DNA from: Haematobacter missouriensis
GTDB taxonomy: Bacteria; Pseudomonadota; Alphaproteobacteria; Rhodobacterales; Rhodobacteraceae
Reading direction: 5' to 3'
Length of the DNA stretch: 64,000 bases
Assembly (NCBI RefSeq): GCF_000740775.1
Contig: NZ_JFGS01000001.1
Location: 186,001 to 250,000, forward strand
The notes below the pieces were generated by a model. That model saw only the letters and a program-made list of their open reading frames with translations, ran no database searches and was not told where the DNA came from. How positions within the stretch are numbered: position 1 is the first letter of the stretch; each line of letters begins with the position of its first letter. The position numbers and the translations under genes are program-made. Below are positions 23,532 to 33,719 of the stretch, piece by piece.

Positions 23532-24743
23532 TCACAATCCGGTTACGCCCGCCTTTTCCGCCGCATCGCGGATGGGGGCAAGGGCGGAGTCGCGTCCGGC
23601 AAACACTTCCTGCGCTTCGGCCCAGACAGCGGCCGCTTTCTGTTCCTCCCCCAGCACACCGAGGGAGGAGATCAGCCGGGCCCAATCCTCGGGTGGCCCT
23701 CCTTCGCGGGAGAGGCGTTCGGAAAGGCGGTCCACCATGCCGCGCACCATGGCGTCGCGATCCTGCGGGGTCATGTTTTCCGCTGCGGATACGTCGGCTG
23801 CGGAGGGACCTGCGATGGGCGGTGCCGCTTCCGGGGGCAGGGTGTAGTCCACCCCGGCAAGCAGGGCCAGGCGTGGCAGGTCCTGCCGGATCGCAGGTAT
23901 CCAGGGACTGCCGGGAGGGCTGGTTTCCAGCAGATCGCTCCACAGGCGGAAGGCGAGATCCGGGCGTCCGGTTTGAGCCAGCATCAGGCCGCTGTAGAAA
24001 CGCGCCGCCGGGTTCTGCGGGTCGCGACGCAGGGTTTCCGTCAGCGCCGCTTCGGCTTCCGATGACACCCCGCCGCCAGCGGCGAGGATCAGGTAATCCG
24101 CAAGATCAGCATAGTCGGAGGCCGCCGTGTCACTCCCCTTCAGGGTGATGACCCGCGACTGGGCTGCCGCCGCAGGGGAGAACCGGCCGAGGGCCGCCTC
24201 GTTTCTGGCCAGCAATTGCTGGCCCCGGAGATCGTCTGGATTGGCATGAACCGCGGCGCGGAGTTTCTCCACGAGATCAAGGAAAGCCGGGTCCTGTGCG
24301 CCGTCGATCGTGAGGGGCGGGGCGGCGGCCTCCATCTGGGCCTGTGTCGGACGGTTGGCCTTCAAGTCGGCCGCCGCAGCATAACGGGATGCGAGCGGCA
24401 TGTCGGGATAATCCGGAGCGCCGAGCTTCAGGTAAAGCCCGAAGCCAGCCGCGAGAAGCAGGATCACCATCAGCCCGGCGACCAGCGGCGCGCCTCGTCC
24501 CGCCGGCAGTTCCCTCGCGCGGTCCGCCTCCAGCAGCCGCCGGGAAATCTCCGTGCGCAGACGACCCGCTTCCGCTGCGGGGAGGGTGCCGCGTTCGAGA
24601 TCACGTTCCACCTCCCGCAGTTGGTCGCGATAGACGCGGACATTGGCGTGCTCCGTGCCTTCCTCCCGGCGGGAGCGGAGGGAAAGAAGCAGAACGACCG
24701 CTATGGCGAGCGTAAGGGTCGCCGCGGCGATCCAGAAAGGCAT
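23532..24743 (-). CDS. ccmI: Cytochrome c maturation protein CcmI
   Basis: 403-residue membrane protein that chaperones apocytochrome c to the haem-ligation complex. It begins MPFWIAAATLTLAIAVVLLLSL (first membrane helix), then a cytoplasmic loop with VYRDQLREVERDLERGTL, a second helix (about 97-116) and a periplasmic TPR-like C-terminal half (about 150-400). ATG at 24743 is supported by GGAGAAGCC; the frame reaches back to 24908 without homology. Useful here for haem attachment to cytochromes such as the one at 18.7 kb, though not adjacent to other ccm genes. Confidence 0.88.
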   Translation of the reverse strand: MPFWIAAATLTLAIAVVLLLSLRSRREEGTEHANVRVYRDQLREVERDLERGTLPAAEAGRLRTEISRRLLEADRARELPAGRGAPLVAGLMVILLLAAGFGLYLKLGAPDYPDMPLASRYAAAADLKANRPTQAQMEAAAPPLTIDGAQDPAFLDLVEKLRAAVHANPDDLRGQQLLARNEAALGRFSPAAAAQSRVITLKGSDTAASDYADLADYLILAAGGGVSSEAEAALTETLRRDPQNPAARFYSGLMLAQTGRPDLAFRLWSDLLETSPPGSPWIPAIRQDLPRLALLAGVDYTLPPEAAPPIAGPSAADVSAAENMTPQDRDAMVRGMVDRLSERLSREGGPPEDWARLISSLGVLGEEQKAAAVWAEAQEVFAGRDSALAPIRDAAEKAGVTGL

Positions 24744-24951
24744 GGCTTCTCCGATCTCATGACCTGTTCCATTTAGGACCTCCCGCGGTGGGGAGAAAGT
24801 CACAATAAGTCGCAGACCCTGAAAGGCATGTCGTCGCCGAAGCGCCGATGTCGGAATTTTCCCGATTGTGCCGCTTTGCGGCGTGGCCGATAGTCCCGAA
24901 CGGTGCACAAGCGCCCAAGGGGAAACCCCACCACAGGGAACCGACCGTTCG

Positions 24952-26199
24952 ATGAAACGCTATTCCGTCTTCGCCCTCGCCAGGGAAGCGATGCGACACC
25001 AGAAGGGGTGGGAGCGCGCCTGGCGCTCGCCCCAGCCGAAACCGAGATATGACGTGGTGATCGTGGGTGCGGGGGGGCATGGCCTTGCCACCGCCTACTA
25101 TCTGGGCCGGAATTTCGGCGTGCGGAATGTCGCCGTGATAGAGAAGGGCTGGCTCGGAGGCGGCAACTCCGGGCGGAACACCACGATCATCCGGTCCAAC
25201 TACCTTCAGGATCCATCTTCCGCCATCTTCGAAAAGGCGCGCAAGCTGTATGAGACACTGAGCCAGGATCTGAATTACAATGTCATGTTCTCTCCGCGCG
25301 GCGTGATGATGCTGGCACAGACCCCGCATGAGATGCGGGGTTACCTGCGGACCGTGCAGGCCAACCGTCTCCAAGGCGTGGAGACGGAATGGATCGGGCC
25401 GGAGCGGGTGAAATCGCTGGCGCCCATCATGAATATCGACGGGCCTCGCTACCCGGTTCTCGGCGCGCTCTGGCAGCCGCGGGGCGGAACCGCGCGGCAC
25501 GATGCGGTGAACTGGGGCTATGCGCGCGCCTGTTCCGCGATGGGCATGGACATCATCCAGCAGTGCGAGGTGACGGCCATCCGCTCCGCTAACGGGCAAG
25601 TAACGGGGGTGGAGACGACCAAGGGCCGGATCAACTGCGGCAAGCTCGGCCTCGTCGTCGCCGGACATTCCAGCGTGTTGGCGGAGATGGCGGGCTTCCG
25701 CCTGCCCATCGAGTCGCTGGCCCTTCAGGCGCTGGTGTCGGAACCGATCAAGCCGGTGCTCGACACGGTCGTGATGGCCAATACGGTGCATGGCTACATC
25801 AGCCAGTCAGATAAGGGCGAACTCGTCATCGGCGGCGGCACCGACGGTTTTGTGAACTACGCACAGCGCGGCTCCTTCCAGCATGTGGAGGAGACGGTCC
25901 GCGCCCTGATCGAGACCTTCCCGATCATCTCTCGCCTCAGGATGATGCGACAATGGGCGGGGATCGTGGATATGACGGGCGACCGCTCACCGATCCTTTC
26001 GGCTACGCCGCTCGGCAATTGCTTCGTCAACTGCGGCTGGGGAACGGGCGGGTTCAAGGCGATTCCCGGCTCCGGCTGGGCGATGGCAGAACTGATTCAC
26101 AAGGGCGCGCCGGGGCCGCTGGCCGCCGAATTCGGGCTCGACCGCTTCCGCGAGGGGCGGTTCATCGACGAAAGCGTCGCCGCTGGCGTCGCGCATTGA
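24952..26199 (+). CDS. soxB: Sarcosine oxidase subunit beta
   Basis: 415-residue flavoprotein subunit of heterotetrameric sarcosine oxidase, which demethylates sarcosine to glycine with O2, forming H2O2 and a methylene unit passed to tetrahydrofolate or lost as formaldehyde. It starts MKRYSVFALAREAMRHQKGWERAWRSP-type, has the FAD dinucleotide motif VIVGAGGHGLATAYYLG (about 37-53) and His183 in PRGGTARHDAV, the covalent FMN attachment site of the family. Starting at 24952 fits the family N-terminus exactly. First of four tightly spaced sox genes. Confidence 0.95.
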   Translation: MKRYSVFALAREAMRHQKGWERAWRSPQPKPRYDVVIVGAGGHGLATAYYLGRNFGVRNVAVIEKGWLGGGNSGRNTTIIRSNYLQDPSSAIFEKARKLYETLSQDLNYNVMFSPRGVMMLAQTPHEMRGYLRTVQANRLQGVETEWIGPERVKSLAPIMNIDGPRYPVLGALWQPRGGTARHDAVNWGYARACSAMGMDIIQQCEVTAIRSANGQVTGVETTKGRINCGKLGLVVAGHSSVLAEMAGFRLPIESLALQALVSEPIKPVLDTVVMANTVHGYISQSDKGELVIGGGTDGFVNYAQRGSFQHVEETVRALIETFPIISRLRMMRQWAGIVDMTGDRSPILSATPLGNCFVNCGWGTGGFKAIPGSGWAMAELIHKGAPGPLAAEFGLDRFREGRFIDESVAAGVAH

Positions 26200-26209
26200 A
26201 AGACCGGCA

Positions 26210-26548
26210 ATGCTGATCCTGACCTGCCCCTACTGCGGTCTCCGCGCGGAGGAGACCGAGCTTCACCCCGGCGGAGAGGCGCATCTGATGCGCCAAGGCC
26301 CCGGGTCCGACGATTCTGCCTTTGAGGACTACCTGTTCAACAGGCAGAATCCGAAGGGCGTGCATTTCGAGCGCTGGCGTCACGCCTATGGCTGCGGCAA
26401 GTGGTTCAACGCCGCACGGGACACCGTGACGATGGAAGTGTTCGGCACCTATCCCGCCCAGGTGCAGACCCCTCCTGCCGATCTCATCGCGCATATCAGG
26501 GAGCGCCGCCCCGACTGGAACTCCCCCTTCGCGGAGGTGGAGGCATGA
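26210..26548 (+). CDS. soxD: Sarcosine oxidase subunit delta
   Basis: 112-residue zinc-binding subunit of sarcosine oxidase. The predicted zinc ligands are Cys6, Cys9 (TCPYCG), His58 and Cys62 (HAYGCGKWF). It starts 10 nt after soxB and overlaps the soxA ATG by 4 nt, giving the standard B-D-A-G order. Confidence 0.95.
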   Translation: MLILTCPYCGLRAEETELHPGGEAHLMRQGPGSDDSAFEDYLFNRQNPKGVHFERWRHAYGCGKWFNAARDTVTMEVFGTYPAQVQTPPADLIAHIRERRPDWNSPFAEVEA

Positions 26549-29500
26549 GCGCGCGTCTTGCTGCCGGCGGCCGGTTGATCGACCGCACTCGGCCCATGAC
26601 CTTCACCTTCAACGGACGCGCGCTCACGGGGTATGCGGGCGATACGCTGGCTTCTGCCTTGCTCGCGAACGGGCAGGTTCTGGTGGCGCGGAGCTTCAAG
26701 TACCATCGGCCGCGCGGCTTTGTCGCCTCGGGCGCGGAGGAGCCGAACGGGCTGTTCGGCATCGGGCGTGGCGGGCGTTTCGAGCCGAACCAGCGAGGCA
26801 CCACGGCGGAGCTTTTCGACGGAATGACCGCCGTCAGCCAGAACCATTGGCCGAGCCTCGCCTTCGACATCGGAGCGATCAACGGGCGGCTGTCGAAGTT
26901 CTTTCCGGCAGGCTTCTACTACAAGACGTTCATGCATCCCCGCCGCGCTTGGGAGAAGCTGTTCGAGCCGGTGATCCGCCATAGCGCGGGCCTTGGCAAA
27001 CCGCCTGCTGAGCCGGACGCGGATCGCTATGAACACGTTCATCGCCACGTGGATGTGGTGATCGCGGGTGGCGGTATCGCCGGGCTTCAGGCCGCGTTGG
27101 TCGCCGGTGAGGCTGGCGCTGGCGTGCTTCTGCTGGAGCAGAGCTCCACTTGGGGTGGTCGTGCCCCGGTGGACGGAGAGGAGATCGAGGGCCGCCCCGC
27201 AGCCGAGTGGATCGCTGCGACGCTGGCCCGGCTCTCTGCCCTGCCGAATGTGAGCCTGCGCCTCCGCACGATGGCGGCAGGGCTTTACGATCACGGCTAT
27301 CTGGTCGCGATGGAGCGGCTGGCGGACCATACACCGGGTGACGGTCGGTCGCGTCAGCGGCTCTGGCGTATCAGGGCAGGTCAGGTCGTCATGGCGACCG
27401 GTGCGATCGAACGGCCCGTTGCCTTTGCCGGGAACGACCTGCCGGGGGTCATGCTCGCCTCTGCGGGGCGGGATTTCCTAGTGAACTGGGGCGTGGCAGT
27501 GGGCCAGCGGGTGATCCTCGCGACGGCGAATGACGATGCCTATCGGAGTGCCATCGCGCTTGCCGAGGCGGGTGTGACAGTGGTGGCGGTGGTTGATGCC
27601 CGCCCCGCCGCCATCGGCCCGTTGCCAGATCGGGCGCGGGCGCTTGGAATCCCGGTGGAGACCGGTCGTGGCATCGTGCGCGCCCTCGGCGGCAAGCGGG
27701 TGAACGCTGTGACGCTGGGTGTGATTGACGGCACCGGCGTGGAGGGGGAGCGCATTCCCTGCGATGCCGTGCTGATGTCTGGCGGTTGGTCGCCGGTCGT
27801 GCATCTGTGGAGCCAGGCGGGCGGCAAGCTCTTCTGGGATGGCCAGCTTGCCATGTTCCGTCCCGATGCCCTGCGTGCGCCCACGGGTGACCGGGGGCAG
27901 ATCGTCGCCATTGCCGCGGGTGCCGCGAACGGCGCGCTCTCGGCTCAGACGACGCTGGCAGACGCAACGGCGGCCGGGCGGCGTGCTGCCATCGCCATGG
28001 GTCGCGAGGTGGGGGAGCCCGATCTGCCGGTCGCCACATCGCCGGAAGAGAAGCCGCTCCGCCCGCTTTGGCATATGCCGGAGGCGGCAGGGCCGGCCTT
28101 GCGGGAGAAGATGTTCCTCGACTTCCAGCATGACGTGAAGGTCTCCGACGTGGAGCTTGCCGCGCGCGAAGGTTATGAAAGCGTTGAGCATACCAAGCGT
28201 TATACGACGCTCGGCATGGCGACGGATCAGGGCAAGCTGTCGAACATCAACGGCCTTGCCATTCTGGCCGAGGCGCTGGCCGCGCCCATCCCTGCCGTCG
28301 GAACGACGACCTTCCGCCCCCCCTACACGCCGATCTCCTTCGGGGCCATCGCGGGAGAGGCACGGGGTGAGCTGTTTCAACCGTTGCGGCGGACCCCGAT
28401 GGATGACTGGCATGCGGAGCATGGCGCACATTGGGAGCCGGTCGGCCAATGGCGGCGGCCCTATACCTATCCGCGCAAGGGGGAGGATCACGCCGCCTCC
28501 GTCGCGCGGGAGATCCGTGCCACGCGGGAGCGGGTCGGGGTGCTCGATGCCTCCACCCTCGGCAAGATCGTGGTGAGCGGGCCTGACGCCGGGCGGTTCC
28601 TCGACATGATCTATACAGGATTGATGTCGTCCCTCGCAGTCGGCAAATGTCGTTACGGGCTGATCTGCAACGAAAACGGCTTTCTGATCGACGATGGTGT
28701 GGTGGCGCGGCTGTCGGAGGACAGCTTCCTCGTCCACACTACGACAGGCGGGGCCGATCGAATCCACGCGCATATGGAGGAATGGCTCCAGACCGAATGG
28801 TGGGACTGGCAGGTGTTCACTGCCAACGTGACCGAGCAATACGGCCAGATCGCCGTGGTTGGACCGAAGGCGCGCGCTGTGCTGGAAGCCCTCGGTGGTA
28901 TGGACGTCTCGCGAGAGGCGCTGCCCTTCATGGGTTGGGTGGAGGGGGAGCTGGCGGGTCATCCGGTGCGGATCTACCGTATTTCCTTCTCGGGTGAGCT
29001 CTCCTTTGAAATCGCTGTCCCTGCAAGCCGGGCGCGGGCGCTCTGGGATGCGGTTCTGGCGGCTGGCGAAGCGTACGGCATCACACCCTATGGCACCGAA
29101 GCGCTGCATGTGATGCGGGCGGAAAAGGGCTTCATCATGATCGGCGATGAGACGGACGGCACGGTCATCCCGCAGGACCTGGGGCTGGGCTGGGCAATCT
29201 CGCGCAAGAAAGCCGATTACATCGGCAAGCGGGCGCAGCAGCGAAGCTTCATGGACAACCCGGACCGGTGGCAACTTGTCGGCCTCGAAACGGTAGATGG
29301 TTCGGTGCTTCCGGATGGCGCGTTGGCGCCGCTCGGGGCGGAAAATGCGAACCGGCAGCGACGGGTGCAGGGCAGGGTGACTTCCACTTACTTCTCGCCG
29401 ACGCTGGACCGCGGGATCGCGCTCGGGCTGGTTCATCGCGGCGTGGACAGGATGGGTGAATTCATCGCGTTTCAGGGACCGACTGAGGACTCGCCACTTG

Positions 29501-29562
29501 TGCGCACACGCATCGTGAACCCGGTATTTCTTGATGTCGAAGGAGCGCGGCAGAATGTCTGA
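26545..29562 (+). CDS. soxA: Sarcosine oxidase subunit alpha
   Basis: 1005-residue large subunit. In order: an N-terminal ferredoxin-like fold domain (about 15-100, TFTFNGRALTGYAGDTLASALLANG), an NAD-binding Rossmann module (VVIAGGGIAGLQAALVAGEAGAGVLLLEQ, about 170-200), and a C-terminal GcvT-like tetrahydrofolate-binding half (from about 640, RVGVLDASTLGKIVVSGPDA...). The C-terminal site accepts the methylene group to make 5,10-methylene-THF. The ATG overlaps the soxD stop (ATGA) and its end overlaps soxG by 8 nt. Confidence 0.95.
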   Translation: MSARLAAGGRLIDRTRPMTFTFNGRALTGYAGDTLASALLANGQVLVARSFKYHRPRGFVASGAEEPNGLFGIGRGGRFEPNQRGTTAELFDGMTAVSQNHWPSLAFDIGAINGRLSKFFPAGFYYKTFMHPRRAWEKLFEPVIRHSAGLGKPPAEPDADRYEHVHRHVDVVIAGGGIAGLQAALVAGEAGAGVLLLEQSSTWGGRAPVDGEEIEGRPAAEWIAATLARLSALPNVSLRLRTMAAGLYDHGYLVAMERLADHTPGDGRSRQRLWRIRAGQVVMATGAIERPVAFAGNDLPGVMLASAGRDFLVNWGVAVGQRVILATANDDAYRSAIALAEAGVTVVAVVDARPAAIGPLPDRARALGIPVETGRGIVRALGGKRVNAVTLGVIDGTGVEGERIPCDAVLMSGGWSPVVHLWSQAGGKLFWDGQLAMFRPDALRAPTGDRGQIVAIAAGAANGALSAQTTLADATAAGRRAAIAMGREVGEPDLPVATSPEEKPLRPLWHMPEAAGPALREKMFLDFQHDVKVSDVELAAREGYESVEHTKRYTTLGMATDQGKLSNINGLAILAEALAAPIPAVGTTTFRPPYTPISFGAIAGEARGELFQPLRRTPMDDWHAEHGAHWEPVGQWRRPYTYPRKGEDHAASVAREIRATRERVGVLDASTLGKIVVSGPDAGRFLDMIYTGLMSSLAVGKCRYGLICNENGFLIDDGVVARLSEDSFLVHTTTGGADRIHAHMEEWLQTEWWDWQVFTANVTEQYGQIAVVGPKARAVLEALGGMDVSREALPFMGWVEGELAGHPVRIYRISFSGELSFEIAVPASRARALWDAVLAAGEAYGITPYGTEALHVMRAEKGFIMIGDETDGTVIPQDLGLGWAISRKKADYIGKRAQQRSFMDNPDRWQLVGLETVDGSVLPDGALAPLGAENANRQRRVQGRVTSTYFSPTLDRGIALGLVHRGVDRMGEFIAFQGPTEDSPLVRTRIVNPVFLDVEGARQNV

Positions 29563-30091
29563 TCTGGGGAGCCTGGCCTCCGAAGGCTATGTGAGCGTCG
29601 TGGAGGCCCCGCCACCCGGCATGGTGACGCTCCGTTGTCGGGACGGTGCCGCACTGACGGCGGCGCTGACGGGGGTGGGCCTGACGTTCCCCGATCACCG
29701 CGGACGAAGCGTGACGGAGCGGGGCGAAGTTCTCTGGATGTCACCCGACGAGCTTTTATTGCTGCTGTCGCCGGAAGACGTCGCGGGCATGATGGCCAAT
29801 CTGCGGGAGGCGCTCGACAAGGTGCCAGCTCTCATCGTGGATGTCTCGGACGCTCGCGTCATGTTCCGGCTGACCGGTACGGGGGCCGAAGAGGTCCTGT
29901 CAAAGATCAGCCCCGCCCTCCTGCCGGCGCGGGGAGAGGTGAGGCGCAGCCGTATCGGACAGATCGCCGCGGCCTTCTGGCACTCCGGCGACGCGGAGAT
30001 GACGGTGATCTGTTTCCGCTCCGTCGCCGGCTATGCGCGCGACCTGCTCTCCTACGCCGCACGTCGGGGAAGCCAGATCGACCCTGTCTGA
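29555..30091 (+). CDS. soxG: Sarcosine oxidase subunit gamma
   Basis: 178-residue GcvT-related small subunit of the heterotetramer (MSDLGSLASEGYVSVVEAPPPGMVTLRC...; WMSPDELLLLLSPEDV and RSRIGQIAAAFWHSG are family-like). It overlaps soxA by 8 nt and completes the soxBDAG operon. A structural role is usually assigned. Confidence 0.92.
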   Translation: MSDLGSLASEGYVSVVEAPPPGMVTLRCRDGAALTAALTGVGLTFPDHRGRSVTERGEVLWMSPDELLLLLSPEDVAGMMANLREALDKVPALIVDVSDARVMFRLTGTGAEEVLSKISPALLPARGEVRRSRIGQIAAAFWHSGDAEMTVICFRSVAGYARDLLSYAARRGSQIDPV

Positions 30092-30183
30092 CACAGATCG
30101 GGGGAGCACCTCCCTCGTAGCCCATGTCCGGCGGGCAACTCCGCCCCCGGTTGCCGCCAGCCCATCGCCCGAAGGGAAAGACC

Positions 30184-31125
30184 ATGCCCCCCCGCAAGAT
30201 CATCATCGATACCGACCCCGGGCAGGACGATGCCGTCGCCATCCTGCTCGCCCTTGCCAGCCCTGAAGATATGCAGGTTCTTGGGATTACCGCCGTGGCG
30301 GGGAACGTGCCTTTGCCGCTGACCCAGCGGAATGCCCGCATCATCTGCGAACTTGCCGGACGGCGCGAGATGAAGGTGTTTGCGGGTGAAGCGGCGCCGC
30401 TGTCCCGGCCCCTTGTCACCGCCGAGCACGTTCATGGCAAGACCGGGCTGGATGGCCCGCAACTGCCCGAGCCCACTATGCCGCTGGCGGGGGAGGATGC
30501 GGTGGGTTTCATCATCGACACGCTCCGCTCCGAACCTGCAGGGACAGTGACGCTGTGCCCGCTTGGCCCGCTTACCAATATCGCCACCGCTTTTCGCCGT
30601 GCGCCGGATATCGTGGGGCGGGTGCAGGAAATCGTTCTGATGGGAGGAGCGTATTTCGAGGTCGGAAACATAACTCCGGCGGCTGAATTCAACATCTACG
30701 TTGATCCGGAGGCAGCGGACGAAGTCTTCAGGTCCGGTGCGAAGATCGTCGTGCTTCCTCTTGATGTCACTCATAAAGCCATGACGAACAAGCGTCGCGT
30801 CGATGCATTCCGGGCACTGGGAACGGAAGTTGGCCGCATGGTCGCGGCATGGACTGATTTCTTCGAGCGGTTCGACAAGGAGAAATACGGCGGAGAGGGT
30901 GCCCCCTTGCACGACCCTTGTGTCATCGCTTGGCTGATCCGACCGGAACTGTTCTCGGGCCGTTTCATCAATGTGATGATCGAGACGAGGGGCGAGTTCA
31001 CCACCGGCATGACCGTCGCCGATTGGTGGGGGGTCAGCGGGCGGGAGCCCAACGCCCTGTTCCTCGGCGATGTGGACGCCGAGGGGTTCTTTGGATTGCT
31101 GACAGAGCGGCTTGCCCGCTACTGA
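30184..31125 (+). CDS. Inosine/uridine-preferring nucleoside hydrolase
   Basis: 313-residue calcium-dependent hydrolase that splits ribonucleosides into base and ribose. The N-terminal signature DTDPGQDD (residues 9-16) supplies the metal aspartates, and LMGGAYFEVGNITPAAEFNIYVDPEAA and LHDPCVIAWL give the other active-site blocks. ATG 30184 has GAAGGGAAAGACC upstream. It is 92 nt after soxG on the same strand and 4 nt from the convergent dadA stop. The link to sarcosine metabolism is unclear; it may share the transcript. Confidence 0.93.
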   Translation: MPPRKIIIDTDPGQDDAVAILLALASPEDMQVLGITAVAGNVPLPLTQRNARIICELAGRREMKVFAGEAAPLSRPLVTAEHVHGKTGLDGPQLPEPTMPLAGEDAVGFIIDTLRSEPAGTVTLCPLGPLTNIATAFRRAPDIVGRVQEIVLMGGAYFEVGNITPAAEFNIYVDPEAADEVFRSGAKIVVLPLDVTHKAMTNKRRVDAFRALGTEVGRMVAAWTDFFERFDKEKYGGEGAPLHDPCVIAWLIRPELFSGRFINVMIETRGEFTTGMTVADWWGVSGREPNALFLGDVDAEGFFGLLTERLARY

Positions 31126-31129
31126 ACGC

Positions 31130-32428
31130 TCAGGCCGGGGCGGGTTTCAGCCCGCCATGTGCGGCCTTTAACCCATGCCCGTACCGGGAGATGCCAAGGT
31201 CGGAGGCATCGATTTCCGTGGGGCGGCGGGAGACGATATCGGACAGCACTTTGGCCGAGCCCATGGACATGGTCCATCCGAGCGTGCCGTGCCCCGTGTT
31301 CAGAAACAGGTTCTGCACCGGCGTCCGGCCTATCACGGGCGTCCCGTCGGGCGTCATCGGCCGCAGGCCCGCCCAGAAGGTTGCGGCGGCCATGTCGCCC
31401 GCCCCTCCGAACAGCTCTCCCACCGATTTCTCGAGCGTGGCGCGGCGGCGGTCGTTCAGCGAAGTGTCAAAACCTGCAATCTCTGCCAGCCCGCCCACAC
31501 GGATGCGATCTCCAAGCCGGGTGATCGCGACCTTGTATGTCTCATCCATCACGGTCGATTCCGGCGCTTTGGCCGCATCCGTGATCGGGATGGTGAGCGA
31601 GTATCCCTTCAGCGGATAGACCGGCAGCTTCATCCCCAGCGATTTCACCAGCGCCGGTGAGAAACTGCCCATCGCCACCACATAGGCGTCCGCCACCATG
31701 GGCCCTTCGGAGGTCTGGATCGCCACGATCCGATCGCCCTCCTTATCCAGCTGCTTGATGGTAACGCCCTGTCTGAAAGTCACGCCAAGCGCCTTGGCCA
31801 TCTCTGCCAGCCGATTGGTGAACTTGAAACAGTCGCCTGTCTCATCCCCCGGCAGGCGCAGACCACCCGCGATCAGGTGCTTGGAGCCGGCGAGTCCCGG
31901 TTCATGCGACAGGCACTCCTCGGCGCTCAGCAGTTCGAACGGAACCCCGTCCTCCCGCAGCACCTCGATATCCTTCTCAAGTCCGTCGAGTTGCTTCTGG
32001 CTCCGCAGGAGCTGCAAGGTGCCTTGCGTCCGCTCGTCATAGGAGATGCCGGTTTCCTGCCGCAGTGCCGCAAGCCTGTCACGGCTGTATTCGGCAACGC
32101 GAACCATGCGGCCCTTGTTGATCGCATAGGCTTCGGAGGTGCAGTTGGAGAGCATCTGCCCAAGCCAACCCGCCGCCTTGAGTGAGGCAAGCGGGTTCAA
32201 CACAAGCGGCGCATGCCGCTGGAAGGCCCATTTCAGTGCCTTGAGCGGAATTCCCGGCGCAGCCCAAGGGGTCGAGTAGCCCGGAGAAACCTCACCGGCA
32301 TTCGCAAAGCTCGTCTCCAGCGCGGGTCCGGCGGACCTGTCAATCACCGTCACCTCATGCCCGGCGCGGGCGAGTTCCCACGCCGATGTCACGCCAATCA
32401 CGCCTGATCCGAGAACGATGACTTTCAT
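31130..32428 (-). CDS. dadA: D-amino acid dehydrogenase, small-subunit type
   Basis: 432-residue FAD enzyme oxidising D-amino acids (typically D-alanine) to 2-oxo acids and ammonia, feeding electrons to the respiratory chain at the inner membrane. The N-terminal FAD motif is [26 protein letters not shown] (about 5-30), followed by the DadA-type [20 protein letters not shown]. The C-terminus has [19 protein letters not shown] and [19 protein letters not shown] 32428 is preferred over the upstream open frame. No catabolic racemase gene follows in the window. Confidence 0.92.
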   Translation of the reverse strand: MKVIVLGSGVIGVTSAWELARAGHEVTVIDRSAGPALETSFANAGEVSPGYSTPWAAPGIPLKALKWAFQRHAPLVLNPLASLKAAGWLGQMLSNCTSEAYAINKGRMVRVAEYSRDRLAALRQETGISYDERTQGTLQLLRSQKQLDGLEKDIEVLREDGVPFELLSAEECLSHEPGLAGSKHLIAGGLRLPGDETGDCFKFTNRLAEMAKALGVTFRQGVTIKQLDKEGDRIVAIQTSEGPMVADAYVVAMGSFSPALVKSLGMKLPVYPLKGYSLTIPITDAAKAPESTVMDETYKVAITRLGDRIRVGGLAEIAGFDTSLNDRRRATLEKSVGELFGGAGDMAAATFWAGLRPMTPDGTPVIGRTPVQNLFLNTGHGTLGWTMSMGSAKVLSDIVSRRPTEIDASDLGISRYGHGLKAAHGGLKPAPA

Positions 32429-32547
32429 GGTTGCGAACCCCTGTTGTGCTTGAAAGACAATATGGGGCATCAGCGATGAAATTTCCGGGCAAAGATCCCC
32501 GCTGATAGTGGAATTCTGCGAATTAAACACGGGGAATATGTGATATC

Positions 32548-32564
32548 ATCGAACAATATTCGAT
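32548..32564. promoter_or_regulatory. Inverted repeat between dadA and prfA
   Basis: ATCGAACAATATTCGAT, 6-bp arms with a 5-nt spacer, in the 235-nt divergent intergenic region, about 120 nt before dadA and 100 nt before prfA. Surroundings are A/T-rich. Possible operator (Lrp-type control of dadA is known in other bacteria), by position only. Confidence 0.35.
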
Positions 32565-32663
32565 CATCATGATTTACCGCGCAACTATTCTCCATCCAAT
32601 TTCCACCGACCCGCCTTGCGGCTTGCGCTTGACCCGGTCCGCTGTTCGACTAAACCCGCTGGC

Positions 32664-33719
32664 ATGGTGCCCTTGGATAAACTCGACCGGATCGACCACC
32701 GCTTCCAGTTTCTGGAGGCGAAGCTGAACGGCGGTGCTAGCCCGGCGGAGATTGCCTCCATCGCTCGAGAATATGCGGAGCTGAAGCCCGTCGTCGCCCG
32801 GATCGCAGATTATCGCCAGCTTTTGCGCGATCTGGAGGAGGCGGAGACGCTGCTGGCTGACCCGGAAATGCGGGCGCTTGCAGAGGATGAGATTCCCGCT
32901 CTCCGGGCCGCACGGCCCGCGCTGGAGGAGGCGTTGCGCATCGCGCTGCTGCCGAAGGACGCTGCAGATGCGCGGCCCGCGATGCTGGAGATACGCCCCG
33001 GCACTGGCGGGGAAGAGGCGGCGTTGTTCGCGGGCGATCTCCTGCGTATGTATCAACGCTATGCTGATCGGCAGGGCTGGCGGTTTGAGGTGCTCGATCT
33101 ACAGGAAACCGAGCTTGGCGGGGTAAAGGAGGTCGTGGCCTCCGTGCAGGGCGAGGGCGTATTCGCCCGGCTGAAATATGAAAGCGGGGTCCATCGGGTG
33201 CAACGGGTGCCGGAGACCGAGTCCGGTGGCCGTATCCACACCTCCGCCGCCACGGTCGCGGTGCTGCCGGAAGCGGAGGAAGTGGATATCGATATTCCCG
33301 CCGGGGACATCCGCATAGATACGATGAGAGCTTCCGGTGCCGGTGGGCAGCATGTGAACACAACCGATTCCGCTGTGCGGATCACCCATCTTCCGACAGG
33401 AATAGTGGTAACCTCCTCCGAGAAGTCGCAGCATCAGAACCGGGCGATTGCAATGCAGGTGCTCCGTGCACGGCTCTACGACCTTGAACGGCACCGCGCG
33501 GAGGAAGCCCGAGCTGCCGACCGAAAGGCTCAGGTCGGCTCCGGCGACCGGAGTGAGCGGATCCGCACGTACAATTTCCCTCAGGGGCGTATGACGGATC
33601 ACCGCATCAATCTGACGCTCTATCGTTTGGATCAGATCATGGATGGCGATCTGACAGAGGTCATCGACGCGCTGGTCGCTGCAGATCAGGCGGCCAAACT
33701 CGCCGAGATGGAAGGGTGA
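32664..33719 (+). CDS. prfA: Peptide chain release factor 1
   Basis: 351-residue release factor recognising UAA/UAG. The GGQ catalytic loop is at residues 227-229 ([16 protein letters not shown]), and the stop-codon-reading tripeptide is PET in VPETESGGR (about 184), of the RF1 PxT type. ATG 32664 fits the family start ([14 protein letters not shown]). It overlaps prmC by 4 nt (GTGA), the usual prfA-prmC pair in which PrmC methylates this GGQ glutamine. Confidence 0.96.
   Translation: MVPLDKLDRIDHRFQFLEAKLNGGASPAEIASIAREYAELKPVVARIADYRQLLRDLEEAETLLADPEMRALAEDEIPALRAARPALEEALRIALLPKDAADARPAMLEIRPGTGGEEAALFAGDLLRMYQRYADRQGWRFEVLDLQETELGGVKEVVASVQGEGVFARLKYESGVHRVQRVPETESGGRIHTSAATVAVLPEAEEVDIDIPAGDIRIDTMRASGAGGQHVNTTDSAVRITHLPTGIVVTSSEKSQHQNRAIAMQVLRARLYDLERHRAEEARAADRKAQVGSGDRSERIRTYNFPQGRMTDHRINLTLYRLDQIMDGDLTEVIDALVAADQAAKLAEMEG

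Noticed and set aside
27478-29436. 652-residue minus-strand open frame
   Set aside because: Antisense shadow of soxA with no family signature.
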